From assembly GCF_011694815.1 (NCBI RefSeq), contig NZ_CP050177.1, positions 4,186,001 to 4,250,000 of the forward strand: 64,000 nt of DNA. The letters run 5' to 3'. Shown here in pieces: positions 36,993-44,784 of the stretch. Position 1 is the first letter of the stretch, and each line of letters starts with the position of its first letter. The position numbers and the translations under genes were made by a program. The notes beneath the pieces were generated by a model, which saw nothing but the letters and a program-made list of their open reading frames with translations, was not told where the DNA came from and did not search any database. The DNA is from Streptomyces liangshanensis (lineage in GTDB: Bacteria; Actinomycetota; Actinomycetes; Streptomycetales; Streptomycetaceae).

Positions 36993-37808
36993 TCAGCCTT
37001 CTGCCGCGCGGAGGGCGAGGGTGGCGAGGGCTTCGGGGGCGCCTGGTTGGTTTCTTATGCCGGGGAAGGCGTTGATGTCGACGATCAGGGGGGTGCCCGT
37101 GGGGGTGGTGATCACGTCGACGCCGTAGACGTCCAGGGCGAAGACCTTGCCGACCGTTCTGACCAGGGTGAGCCAGGACGGGGGGAGGTCGGTGGGGGTG
37201 AGTGGGGGTGGGGGTGGGGTGGTGGGGGTGTCGGAGAGTTCCGAGCGGCGGTTGGCCGCGAAGACCTGGTCGGCTATCACCCAGAGTTTGTGGTCCCAGC
37301 CGCTGTTGGGGGTGAACTGCTGGATCACCACTGGTTCGTCGGGCCAGTCGGCCGCCAGGGCGCGGAGTTGGGCGGGGGTGTCGGCCCGGGCCACGAGGTC
37401 GTCGCGGCGGCTGTGGCGGCTCTTCACCACCAGGGGGTGGGGGAAGGGGAGGGCCGGGAGGGACGTCAGGTGGGTGAGGGTGCCCGGGGTGTGGGTCCGG
37501 GCGAAGGGGAGGCCTGCCTGTAGGGCGAGGGCCGCCATCGCCGTGCGGTCCTGGCACAACTCCGTCGCCGCGGCGGAGTTGAGGACGCGCGCGCCGCGTT
37601 CCTCGTACGCGCGGGCCAGGGCGAGCGCCTCGGGTGTGCGGGACTTCAGGAGGTAGACGTCCGCCAAGGGGGAGGAGGGGGAGAGGGTTGGGGGGGAGAG
37701 GGTTGGGGGTGGGGGTTGGTGGGTTACCTCGTGTGTGGGTGCCAGGAGCTTTTCCGTGGCTGCCAGCAGGGGGTGGTCCGGGCGTGCGGTGAGGAAGCAG
37801 ATCTTCAT
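36993..37808 (-). CDS. RimK-like ATP-grasp ligase A
   Basis: A 271-residue ATP-grasp protein. The N-terminal part (KICFLTARPDHPLL) is a pre-ATP-grasp fold with a Pro-rich loop near residues 33-47. The ATP-grasp half has LVVKSRHSRRDD near 125, QQFTPNSGWDHKLWVI near 165, and the metal-binding end VYGVDVITTPTGTPLIVDINAFPG near 235-255. The family forms amide or ester bonds between a carboxylate and an amine, thiol or hydroxyl, often on peptides. It starts 10 bases after the stop of the paralogous ligase B, so the two are an operon. A second Pro-rich insert lies near 205-215. Substrate unknown. Confidence 0.88.
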   Translation of the reverse strand: MKICFLTARPDHPLLAATEKLLAPTHEVTHQPPPPTLSPPTLSPSSPLADVYLLKSRTPEALALARAYEERGARVLNSAAATELCQDRTAMAALALQAGLPFARTHTPGTLTHLTSLPALPFPHPLVVKSRHSRRDDLVARADTPAQLRALAADWPDEPVVIQQFTPNSGWDHKLWVIADQVFAANRRSELSDTPTTPPPPPLTPTDLPPSWLTLVRTVGKVFALDVYGVDVITTPTGTPLIVDINAFPGIRNQPGAPEALATLALRAAEG

Positions 37809-37818
37809 GGGCGCGCGT

Positions 37819-38697
37819 TCACCTGCCGTCGCCGGCCGCCGCCGGGATCGGGGAGGGGTGGGGGAGCGGGGGCCGGGGGAGGGTGCTTCCCGTACGCGCC
37901 AGGTTCAGGATCGCTCTGCCCACCCGCGCCGCCGCGTCCGGTACCTGGCGGAAGCTCGGGAAGTCGTTCACGTCGACCACCACCGGGCCGTCCGGGCCGA
38001 GGAGGACGTCCACGCCGTACAGGTCCAGTCCGTAGACCGCCCCGACCTCGGCGACGATTCCGGCCACCTCCGCCGACAGCGGCACGCGCCGCTCCTTGGT
38101 CGTGCGGTCCGGGTGGAGCGGGGAGTTGCGCTCGGTGGCGTACAACTCGCCCCCGACGCAGTACACCTTGAGGTCCGTGCCCGAGTTCGGTATGTACGGC
38201 TGCGCTATCAGCATGCCGTCCCCGGCCAGTTCCGCCCGTATCTCGATCATGCGCTCCGGTGACGGTACGAGCCGTACCGCCCGGCCCGAGCTTCCGTCGG
38301 CCGGCTTGACCACCAACGGGTAGGCGGAGGACGGGATATCGGCGAGCGCGTCCGGGTGCGCCGCCCCGTACGTCACCGGCAGGGGGAGCCCCCGGCTGCG
38401 GCCGACCGCCGCCGCCACCGCCTTGTCCCGGACACCCCGGATCGCCCGCGCGTCGTTGACCGTTGTCAGTCCGACCCCGGCGGCGGCCTCCAGGAGCGAC
38501 AGGCCCGGGCCGCCCGAGACCGTCTTCAGCACCCAGGCGTCGTGGCTGCCCGCCCGTACCACGTCGGACAGCGACAGCAGCGAACTGCCGGGGCGCAGGA
38601 CGTCCACCCGGTGCCCCCATGAGACGAGTTGGGAGATCACCTCGACGGGCATGCCGTCGTAGCGGTACTGCTCCTCCACCAGAAAGCAGAGCCTCAT
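37819..38697 (-). CDS. RimK-like ATP-grasp ligase B
   Basis: A 292-residue paralogue of ligase A. It begins RLCFLVEEQYRYDGMPVEVI. ATP-grasp segments are YPLVVKPADGSSGRAV near 130-145, QPYIPNSGTDLKVYCVGGEL near 180 and LYGVDVLLGPDGPVVVDVNDFPS near 240-262. All expected nucleotide and metal ligands appear present, so it should be active. GAGGAAG precedes the ATG. It heads a two-gene operon; upstream lies tRNA-Lys on the other strand. RimK, lysine-biosynthesis LysX and graspetide maturases share this fold, and sequence alone does not separate them. Confidence 0.9.
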   Translation of the reverse strand: MRLCFLVEEQYRYDGMPVEVISQLVSWGHRVDVLRPGSSLLSLSDVVRAGSHDAWVLKTVSGGPGLSLLEAAAGVGLTTVNDARAIRGVRDKAVAAAVGRSRGLPLPVTYGAAHPDALADIPSSAYPLVVKPADGSSGRAVRLVPSPERMIEIRAELAGDGMLIAQPYIPNSGTDLKVYCVGGELYATERNSPLHPDRTTKERRVPLSAEVAGIVAEVGAVYGLDLYGVDVLLGPDGPVVVDVNDFPSFRQVPDAAARVGRAILNLARTGSTLPRPPLPHPSPIPAAAGDGR

Positions 38698-38877
38698 CGA
38701 GCTTCCTCGTAACCCCGGACGACCGAGCATCGTGGCCGAAAATGCTGTGACACTACAGAGGTCATGATCCGCCTCGTGGTTCCCCGGCCACGCACCAGCC
38801 CCGCCGCTGGCTATGCTCGGGTGGTCCGGGGATGCCCCGGGCGGTTCGGGGAGGTCGCGCCGGGTCTTCGGCCCGTG

Positions 38878-38950
38878 GGGCCGTTAGCTCAATTGGCAGA
38901 GCATCGGACTTTTAATCCGTTGGTTGTGGGTTCGAGTCCCACACGGCCCA
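38878..38950 (+). tRNA. tRNA-Lys(TTT), copy 2
   Basis: A 73-nt cloverleaf with anticodon loop CTTTTAA and T-loop TTCGAGT. The acceptor is fully paired, unlike copy 1. A TATGCT promoter box lies 60 bases upstream. Confidence 0.97.
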
Positions 38951-39117
38951 CCGCCCTCCCCACCGTCGTGGTCGCCCGCAGGTCCGCGCCCGCAGGACGC
39001 CGTGCGCCGGCCCGGTGGGTGGTCGGGGTGGGTTTGTCCGGGGGCGGGGTCCGGGGCGGGCAAAGAAGTGACCGTCCGATGCTGCGATCCGGGCGAGATC
39101 GTCGCACTCTTGGCCGT

Positions 39118-39330
39118 ATGAATGACGCACCGATCGTCGTACACCGGGCGTCCGGGACAGGCGGCCGGCGGGTCACCGTCCGCGGGCGCATCATGGGGCT
39201 CGCGCACTCGGACGACCATCTGGTCGAGTTCCTGCGCCTGGCCGGCCTGCCCGACGCGTGGGATCTCCTCGACGATCCCGCCTGGGTGGAGTGGCAGGGC
39301 GGTCAGGCACACGAGTACGCGGCGGGGTGA
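39118..39330 (+). CDS. Small conserved hypothetical protein
   Basis: A 70-residue acidic protein starting NDAPIVVHRASGTGGRRVTV, with LAHSDDHLVEFLRLAGL and a Trp-rich WDLLDDPAWVEWQGG end. No domain is recognised, though the balanced alpha/beta pattern looks like a folded protein. No Shine-Dalgarno is present; a CACTCT hexamer ends seven bases before the ATG, so it may be another leaderless gene. Convergent with the HAD gene at 39353, 22 bases away. Confidence 0.7.
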   Translation: MNDAPIVVHRASGTGGRRVTVRGRIMGLAHSDDHLVEFLRLAGLPDAWDLLDDPAWVEWQGGQAHEYAAG

Positions 39331-39352
39331 GCGGCCCCCTGGCGCCCCGGCC

Positions 39353-40009
39353 TCACCCCGTCGCGCGCGCCGTCCGCACGATCGGGACGAGCTGCGTCAG
39401 GTTGTCGACCCGCCAGTCCGCCGCCGCGACCACGTCCGGGTCGTCCGCCCACCGGTAGCCCCACGGGCCGCGCCGCAGATGGGCCGTGCGCAGGCCCGCC
39501 GCGCGGGCCGGGAACAGGTCGTACGCGGGATGGTCGCCCACGTACAGCGTCCGCTCGGCCGGGGCCTCGGCCACCTCCACGACACGCGCGAAGAACTCCT
39601 CGGTCGGCTTGGCCGCGTCCCAGTCGCCCGAGCCGGTGACGAGGTCGGTCGGGAGGTCCAGGCGGCGCAGCAGTTCCAGGGCGCGGGCGGTCTGGTTCCC
39701 GGCGAGGACGACCCGGACGCCGAGCGCCCGCAGGCCGGCGAGGGCGGGCCGTACGTCCGGGTAGAGGTCCGACTCGTCGAGGTGTTCGCCGCGGCCCGCG
39801 GTCTCCCTGGCGCGGTACGCCTCGCCGATGTCCATGCCGGGTTTGATCAGCCGCAGGGCGTCTTCGGCGTCGCTGTTCTGCGCGGTCATGACACCCACCA
39901 GGGCGGAGATCGTGTGTCGGGGGACGCCCAGCCAGTCGGCCCAGGAGGCCCACTGCCGGTCGTCGCGTACGAGGGTCTCGCCGACGTCGAACACGATGGT
40001 TTCAATCAC
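39353..40009 (-). CDS. HAD-superfamily hydrolase-like protein, paralogue 2
   Basis: A 218-residue HAD-fold protein starting IETIVFDVGETLVRDD, with the same DVGE motif as paralogue 1 (second motif Asp replaced by Gly). WADWLGVPRHT, DLYPDVRPALAGL, LAGNQT and TLYVGDHPAYDLF align closely with it, roughly half of the positions being identical by eye. The GTG start lies seven bases after TAGTCT with no Shine-Dalgarno, again a leaderless layout. The two paralogues flank the ATP-grasp genes and tRNA-Lys, suggesting a local duplication. Confidence 0.9.
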   Translation of the reverse strand: MIETIVFDVGETLVRDDRQWASWADWLGVPRHTISALVGVMTAQNSDAEDALRLIKPGMDIGEAYRARETAGRGEHLDESDLYPDVRPALAGLRALGVRVVLAGNQTARALELLRRLDLPTDLVTGSGDWDAAKPTEEFFARVVEVAEAPAERTLYVGDHPAYDLFPARAAGLRTAHLRRGPWGYRWADDPDVVAAADWRVDNLTQLVPIVRTARATG

Positions 40010-40016
40010 CGGTAGG

Positions 40017-40022
40017 AGACTA
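40017..40022 (-). promoter_or_regulatory. -10 box TAGTCT of HAD paralogue 2
   Basis: On the minus strand TAGTCT ends seven bases before the GTG at 40009. Confidence 0.5.
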
Positions 40023-40079
40023 GAGGGTGTCGGAAGGCGCTCGGGGGGACACGCTCTGCCGATTGTCAGTGGCCCCCCG

Positions 40080-40085
40080 TAGCCT
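40080..40085 (+). promoter_or_regulatory. -10 box TAGCCT, leaderless layout
   Basis: TAGCCT ends seven bases before the ATG at 40093. The same box and spacing occur before the gene at 11510. Confidence 0.5.
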
Positions 40086-40092
40086 TACCTCC

Positions 40093-40293
40093 ATGTCGGC
40101 TTCATCGTTCGCCTCGTCCGCATCCTCCGATGCCAGCACTCCCGTGCGTTCCGCCGCTGTGGTCAACGTCGAGATCCGCGCCCTCTGGACGCGGGCCGGT
40201 GGCGCGTTGTCGGCCGCCGAGCAGGAGCGCTACCAGCGGCTTCTCGTGGAGTGGGCCGCCGCGGTGCGGGCCGATGTGGTCGAGGCGGCGTAG
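40093..40293 (+). CDS. Small hypothetical protein before tRNA-fMet
   Basis: A 66-residue protein with a Ser/Ala-rich N-terminus and one amphipathic helical core, VNVEIRALWTRAGGALSAAEQERYQRLLVEWAAAVR. No domain is recognised. It has no Shine-Dalgarno but a TAGCCT box at the leaderless distance. Divergent from HAD paralogue 2 across 83 bases. Codon use is fully Streptomyces-like. Confidence 0.7.
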   Translation: MSASSFASSASSDASTPVRSAAVVNVEIRALWTRAGGALSAAEQERYQRLLVEWAAAVRADVVEAA

Positions 40294-40398
40294 GGCCGGA
40301 GGGGCCCGTGCGGGCGGTTCGTGGGACGCGGTGCGGTGGGCGGGGAGCCGTAAATGGGAATGATCTTGGTCCGGATGGCGTAGAGTCAGGTTTACCGA

Positions 40399-40474
<76 letters not shown>

Positions 40475-40484
40475 CAGAAGGATG

Positions 40485-40517
40485 GAAGGCCCGGATCCCC
40501 AGTGGATCCGGGCCTTC
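40485..40517 (+). terminator. Terminator of initiator tRNA
   Basis: GAAGGCCCGGATCC pairs perfectly with its complement around CCAGT, 12 bases after the tRNA. Confidence 0.88.
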
Positions 40518-40680
40518 GTCGTACCCGCACCTCCGCGTACCGTGAAGGGGCAGTGGTGGAGCGATCGGTTCCGTAGCCCACTCGGTCGATGGCGACTCGC
40601 CGCCCGGCGCGGTGGCGACCAGCCTGGGGTGAGCGCGGTACCGACCGCAGCCGAAGCTGGACCGGGCAGGAGACCACAAG

Positions 40681-42045
40681 GTGGGGAAGCTGAGGAAGCC
40701 GGGGCCGAGAAGGCCGGGGAAGGGCAGCGACGGCGCGGCCCCGGGGCCCGGCCCCGCCCGCGCGGGCGGAGCCGGCTCCGGTACGCCCCGGCCCCCCGGC
40801 CCCGCCACCGGCTTCGGCACCCGCTTCGAAGGCGGGTTCGACCCCTCGGGCGGGACCGGCAGCACTCCGGTCGCGGCCGCCGGCGGCCGGATCCCGGACG
40901 GCGGCTTCGTCGACCGGGGCGTGACCGCCGAGCCCGGCCGTATCGGACGCAGGATCGTCCGCTACCTGCCCGCGTTCGTGATCGTCGTCGGCGTGATCTT
41001 CGACTCCACGACCCCCACCCGCTTCACCGCCTCCCCCTTCTTCTGCTCCGCGGCCCTGGTCGCCGCGCCGTTCTTCACGCCGCTGGGCACCCTGCTCACC
41101 GGCGTCGCCGCGCTCTGCACCGATCTGGTGCTGCGCCTCGTCGACGGCACGGTCGGGACCGCCGACGCCATCACCGAGCTGCTGACCGTGCTCACCGTCT
41201 CCGTCCTCGCGCTCGGCATCAACCGGGTCGTGCGCCTGAGCGGCGAGCGCCTCGCGTCCGCCCGCATCATCGCCGAGACGGCCCAGCGCGCCGTGCTGCC
41301 CAGACCCGCCGACCGGATCGGCGGGCTGCACATCGCCGCGCGGTACGAGGCGGCGCAGGAGGGCGCGTTCATCGGCGGGGACCTGTTCGCCGTGCAGGAC
41401 ACGCCGCACGGGGTGCGCCTGGTGGTCGGGGACGTACGGGGGAAGGGCCTGGAGGCCGTCGAGACGGTGGCGGTGGTCATCGGGGCGTTCCGGGAGGCCG
41501 CCGAGCAGGAAGGCACGCTGGAGGGCGTCGCGCAGCGCTTGGAGCGCGCGCTGACGCGGGAGGGGACGCGCCGGGACGGCGTCGACGTCTTCGAGGGCTT
41601 CACCACCGCCGTACTGGCCGAGATCCCGAACGGTGAGGCGGTGGTACGGCTGGTCAACCGCGGCCACCCCGAGCCGCTGCTGACCCACGGGGACGGCGCG
41701 GTGGCGATGCTGGCGCCCGGTGACCACGCCCTGCCGCTGGGGATGAGCGAGCTGGGGGCGTGGCCGGACCGCGCGGACGAGGAGCCGTTCCCGCCGGGGG
41801 CGACGCTGCTCTTCTACACGGACGGGCTGTCCGAGGCGCGCAACGCGAAGGGCGTCTTCTACGACGCGCGTGAGCGGCTGTCCGGCCGGATCTTCCCGGG
41901 GCCCGACGAGATGCTCGACGCGCTCATCGGGGACGTACGCGTGCACACGGGTGGCGGGAACACGGACGACATGGCGCTGCTGGCGGTCAGCCGGCCCGCC
42001 CAGGGGCAGCCGGAACGGCGCAGGACGATGCCGGTCGTGCCCTGA
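40681..42045 (+). CDS. Membrane SpoIIE-type PP2C phosphatase
   Basis: A 454-residue protein. The first 90 residues are Gly/Pro-rich; three hydrophobic segments follow between about 93 and 180. The SpoIIE-family PP2C domain (about 215-440) has the metal motifs FIGGDLFAV and VVGDVRGKGLEAV, the late FYTDGLSEARN and the final GNTDDMALLAV. Such phosphatases usually dephosphorylate anti-sigma-factor antagonists, releasing sigma factors in development or stress. The GTG start has a weak upstream signal. It stands alone between the initiator tRNA and the riboswitch-controlled peptidase. Confidence 0.9.
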   Translation: MGKLRKPGPRRPGKGSDGAAPGPGPARAGGAGSGTPRPPGPATGFGTRFEGGFDPSGGTGSTPVAAAGGRIPDGGFVDRGVTAEPGRIGRRIVRYLPAFVIVVGVIFDSTTPTRFTASPFFCSAALVAAPFFTPLGTLLTGVAALCTDLVLRLVDGTVGTADAITELLTVLTVSVLALGINRVVRLSGERLASARIIAETAQRAVLPRPADRIGGLHIAARYEAAQEGAFIGGDLFAVQDTPHGVRLVVGDVRGKGLEAVETVAVVIGAFREAAEQEGTLEGVAQRLERALTREGTRRDGVDVFEGFTTAVLAEIPNGEAVVRLVNRGHPEPLLTHGDGAVAMLAPGDHALPLGMSELGAWPDRADEEPFPPGATLLFYTDGLSEARNAKGVFYDARERLSGRIFPGPDEMLDALIGDVRVHTGGGNTDDMALLAVSRPAQGQPERRRTMPVVP

Positions 42046-42391
42046 CGGGGCCGGCGGGGTCCGGAAAGGGGTTGCGGAAGGGGGTCGCGGGGGCCGGGGC
42101 CACCGGTGGGGGCGCCGCCGTTCCGTACCGCCCACCCCGCGTCCCGCACGCTCCGTGATCGGGGCATACCGCTCCGCACAACGCCTGACAACCCATCAGA
42201 AACCTCTGGCCACCCGAGTACCCTCCCGGGACGATCAACTCGCCCGCTTGCGCCTCGATCTGTCCCGGTACGTCCGTTGCGGATTCGTTAACGATCATCC
42301 GGAACAGCTTGGAATAAAGCCCATGTCTCTATTAACGTTCGATAACGCAGCGCGGTCGTCCCAGCCGTCGTCAGGACGGCGCCGTGCCGCA
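42046..42391 (+). promoter_or_regulatory. Upstream region of the c-di-AMP riboswitch
   Basis: No gene is seen in 346 bases. The right half is AT-richer (42280-42350), fitting the promoter of the peptidase transcript; boxes cannot be fixed with certainty. Confidence 0.45.
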
Positions 42392-42524
42392 CGCGCCGAA
42401 TCCCGCAAGGGAACCGGGGAACCACCAATTGGGGTGAATCGGGAGCTTCTTGCTGCCTTGTGCCGCGAGAGCACCCGTAGGAGACCTTCCTGCTCCGAAC
42501 CCGTCAGCTAACCCGGTAGGCGAG
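42392..42524 (+). promoter_or_regulatory. ydaO-type c-di-AMP riboswitch
   Basis: The conserved blocks of the ydaO/yuaA class appear in order: GCCGAATCC, GGGAACCGGGGAACC, GGGGTGAATC, then CCGAACCCGTCAGCTAACC and GGTAGGCG. CGCC at 42394 and GGCG at 42519 can close P1. It lies seven bases before a Shine-Dalgarno GGAAAGGAG (42531-42539). In this class c-di-AMP binding turns expression off. In Streptomyces such leaders precede cell-wall hydrolases, as here. Confidence 0.93.
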
Positions 42525-42548
42525 AAGGAAGGAAAGGAGCGCGCCCCA

Positions 42549-43607
42549 GTGGCGTCCAACAAGCCTGCCCTCGATGCCCCCTTCGAAACGGAAACCTTCG
42601 AACCGCCGACCTTCGGCGGCGAAGCGGACCGCACCTGGGGGGAGTGGAACCCCACCGAGGAGTCCGTCCTTCCTCCCGTACGAGGCAGGCACCGCGTCGC
42701 CAAGCAGCGCGGACTGGCCCGCAGTTCCACGGTCCTCGGCGTCGGCGTCCTCGCCGCCGTCGGCGCGGGTGGCATCGCCACCGCCCAGGACAAGCCCGCC
42801 GTCTCCATATCCCTGCCCGATGCCATCACGGACAACCTTCCGGCCGCCAAGTCGCTGCCGGGCGTCGGATCCCTGGGTACGGAAGAGGCCAAGCCGAGCG
42901 CGCTCGCCACGGACCCGCTGACCACCGCGGGCATGACCACCGCCGACTTCCAGCAGGGCGCCACCGACGCCGGCGAGGCGCTGCGGGCCCGGATCCTCCA
43001 GCAGGCCGAGGCGCAGCAGGCCGAGGCCGACGCCACGACGAAGCTCGCCGCGCAGACGGCGGCGGCCGAGAAGGCCGCCGCTGACGCGAAGAAGCAGCAG
43101 TCCGAGGCCGAGAAGAAGATCCAGGAAGCGAAGGAGAAGGCGGAGGCCGAGGCCAAGGCCAAGGCGGCCGCCAAGGCCGAGAAGGAGCGCCTGGCCAAGC
43201 TGGCCCAGAGCTACACCCTTCCCGTCGTCTCGTACACGATCACCTCCACCTTCGGCCAGGCCGGCTCCATGTGGTCCTCCGGCTACCACACCGGGCTCGA
43301 CTTCGCGGCCCCCACCGGTACGCCGATCAAGGCCGTCCACAGCGGCACGGTCAAGTCGGCCGGCTGGTCCGGCTCGTACGGCTACCGCACGGTGCTGGAG
43401 CTGGACGACGGTACGGAGCTGTGGTTCTGCCACCAGTCCTCGATGACGGTCACCGCCGGCCAGAAGGTCGCCACCGGCGAGGTCATCGGCCGCGTCGGCG
43501 CGACCGGCAACGTGACGGGACCGCACCTGCACCTGGAGGTCCACACCCCGGGCGGCACGGGCATCGACCCGATGGCCTGGCTCCAGGGCAAGGGCCTCAA
43601 CCCGTAA
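42549..43607 (+). CDS. M23 endopeptidase under c-di-AMP control
   Basis: A 352-residue exported peptidoglycan hydrolase. An 80-residue hydrophilic N-terminus precedes a membrane or signal segment (LGVGVLAAVGAGGIATA near 66-85). A long Ala/Glu/Lys/Gln-rich coiled coil spans about 130-220. The LytM/M23 domain ends the protein: GYHTGLDFAAPTGTPI (H and D zinc ligands), the catalytic-site HQSSM and GPHLHLEVH. GTG 42549 is nine bases from GGAAAGGAG. The family cuts peptide cross-links, and the riboswitch ties it to c-di-AMP and osmotic or germination control. Confidence 0.95.
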   Translation: MASNKPALDAPFETETFEPPTFGGEADRTWGEWNPTEESVLPPVRGRHRVAKQRGLARSSTVLGVGVLAAVGAGGIATAQDKPAVSISLPDAITDNLPAAKSLPGVGSLGTEEAKPSALATDPLTTAGMTTADFQQGATDAGEALRARILQQAEAQQAEADATTKLAAQTAAAEKAAADAKKQQSEAEKKIQEAKEKAEAEAKAKAAAKAEKERLAKLAQSYTLPVVSYTITSTFGQAGSMWSSGYHTGLDFAAPTGTPIKAVHSGTVKSAGWSGSYGYRTVLELDDGTELWFCHQSSMTVTAGQKVATGEVIGRVGATGNVTGPHLHLEVHTPGGTGIDPMAWLQGKGLNP

Positions 43608-43669
43608 CCGACCGCTGTGTGCCGGGGGCGGCGGAATAGTCCCCGGCCACCGCGTCGTTGGGGGAGTTC

Positions 43670-44614
43670 ATGACAGATCTCCGTGCCCTGGGCTCCTCCG
43701 ACCTCCGGGTCTTCCCCCTCTCCCTCGGCGGCAACGTCTTCGGCTGGACCTCCGACGAGGCCCAGTCCTTCGCCGTCCTCGACGCGTACGCCGCCGTGGG
43801 CGGCAACTTCGTGGACACCGCCGACACGTACTCCTCCTGGGCACCCGGCCACCAGGGCGGCGAGTCGGAGACCGTCCTCGGCGACTGGATCGCCGCGCGC
43901 GGCAACCGCTCCGAGGTCGTCGTGGCGACCAAGGTCGGCTCGCACCCGCGGTTCAAGGGCCTGCGGGCGGCCACCATCAAGGGCGCGGCCGAGGAATCGC
44001 TGCGCCGGCTGCGTACGGACTACATCGACCTCTACTACACGCACTTCGACGACCCCGAGGTGCCGGTCGAGGAGATCATCACCGCGCTGGACCAGTTGGT
44101 GAGGGACGGCAAGGTACGGGCGATAGCCGCCTCCAACCTCAGCGTCGAGCGGCTCACCGCGTCGCTGGACTTCTCCGAGCGTGAGGGCCTGGCCCGGTAC
44201 GAGGTCCTCCAGCCGCGCTACAACCTGGTCTCCCGCGACACCTACGAGGGCCCGCTCCAGGACCTCGTGGCCGGGCGCGGGCTGTCCACCGTGCCGTACT
44301 CCTCGCTCGCGGCGGGCTTCCTCACCGGCAAGTACCGTCCCGGGACCACGGTCGACAGCCCCCGGGCGGCCGGGGCGGGCAAGCACCTGGAGACCGAGCG
44401 CGGCCGCGCCGTGCTCGCGTCGCTGGACCGGGTCGCCGGGGCGCGTGGTGTCGAGGCCGGCACCGTGGCGCTGGCGTGGCTCGCGGCCCAGCCCACCGTG
44501 GTGGCGCCGCTGGCGTCCGCGCGGACCGTCGAGCAGCTGCCGGTGCTGCTTGCGGCGACCGGACTGGAGCTGACGGCGGAGGAGCTGGCCGACCTGGCGG
44601 CGGCTTCCGCCTGA
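43670..44614 (+). CDS. Aldo/keto reductase
   Basis: A 314-residue TIM-barrel oxidoreductase. Catalytic Asp and Tyr appear in FVDTADTYSSW near residue 45, Lys in VVVATKVG near 84, and His in LYYTHFDDP near 123. NADPH-site residues occur near PLASARTVEQLPVLL near 280. GGGGGAG at 43660-43665 sets the ATG at 43670. The physiological substrate is unknown. It is convergent with the PrsW-like gene, with a shared hairpin between them. Confidence 0.93.
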   Translation: MTDLRALGSSDLRVFPLSLGGNVFGWTSDEAQSFAVLDAYAAVGGNFVDTADTYSSWAPGHQGGESETVLGDWIAARGNRSEVVVATKVGSHPRFKGLRAATIKGAAEESLRRLRTDYIDLYYTHFDDPEVPVEEIITALDQLVRDGKVRAIAASNLSVERLTASLDFSEREGLARYEVLQPRYNLVSRDTYEGPLQDLVAGRGLSTVPYSSLAAGFLTGKYRPGTTVDSPRAAGAGKHLETERGRAVLASLDRVAGARGVEAGTVALAWLAAQPTVVAPLASARTVEQLPVLLAATGLELTAEELADLAAASA

Positions 44615-44743
44615 GGGCGGTCGGGCGGGTTTCCGCTGAGCCCCGCGTCCCCGTACCCCCGCTGATGCCGGTCGGGCGGGTCTCCGTCCCCCCGCCGAGC
44701 CCTTCCGGCGCGTTTCCGTCCCCCCGCCGAGCCCTTCGGGCGC

Positions 44744-44782
44744 GTCCCCGTACCCCCGCGGGTCCCGAAGGGGTACGGGGAC
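44744..44782. terminator. Hairpin between convergent genes
   Basis: GTCCCCGTACCCC pairs with GGGGTACGGGGAC. It lies two bases beyond the PrsW-like stop and also downstream of the reductase. Between 44615 and 44740 there are imperfect repeats of a CCGTCCCCCCGCCGAGCCC-like unit. Confidence 0.7.
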
Positions 44783-44784
44783 GG

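Noticed and set aside
36834..37523. Plus-strand frame opposite ATP-grasp ligase A
   Set aside because: Gly/Val-rich shadow product; the minus-strand ligase has complete ATP-grasp motifs.
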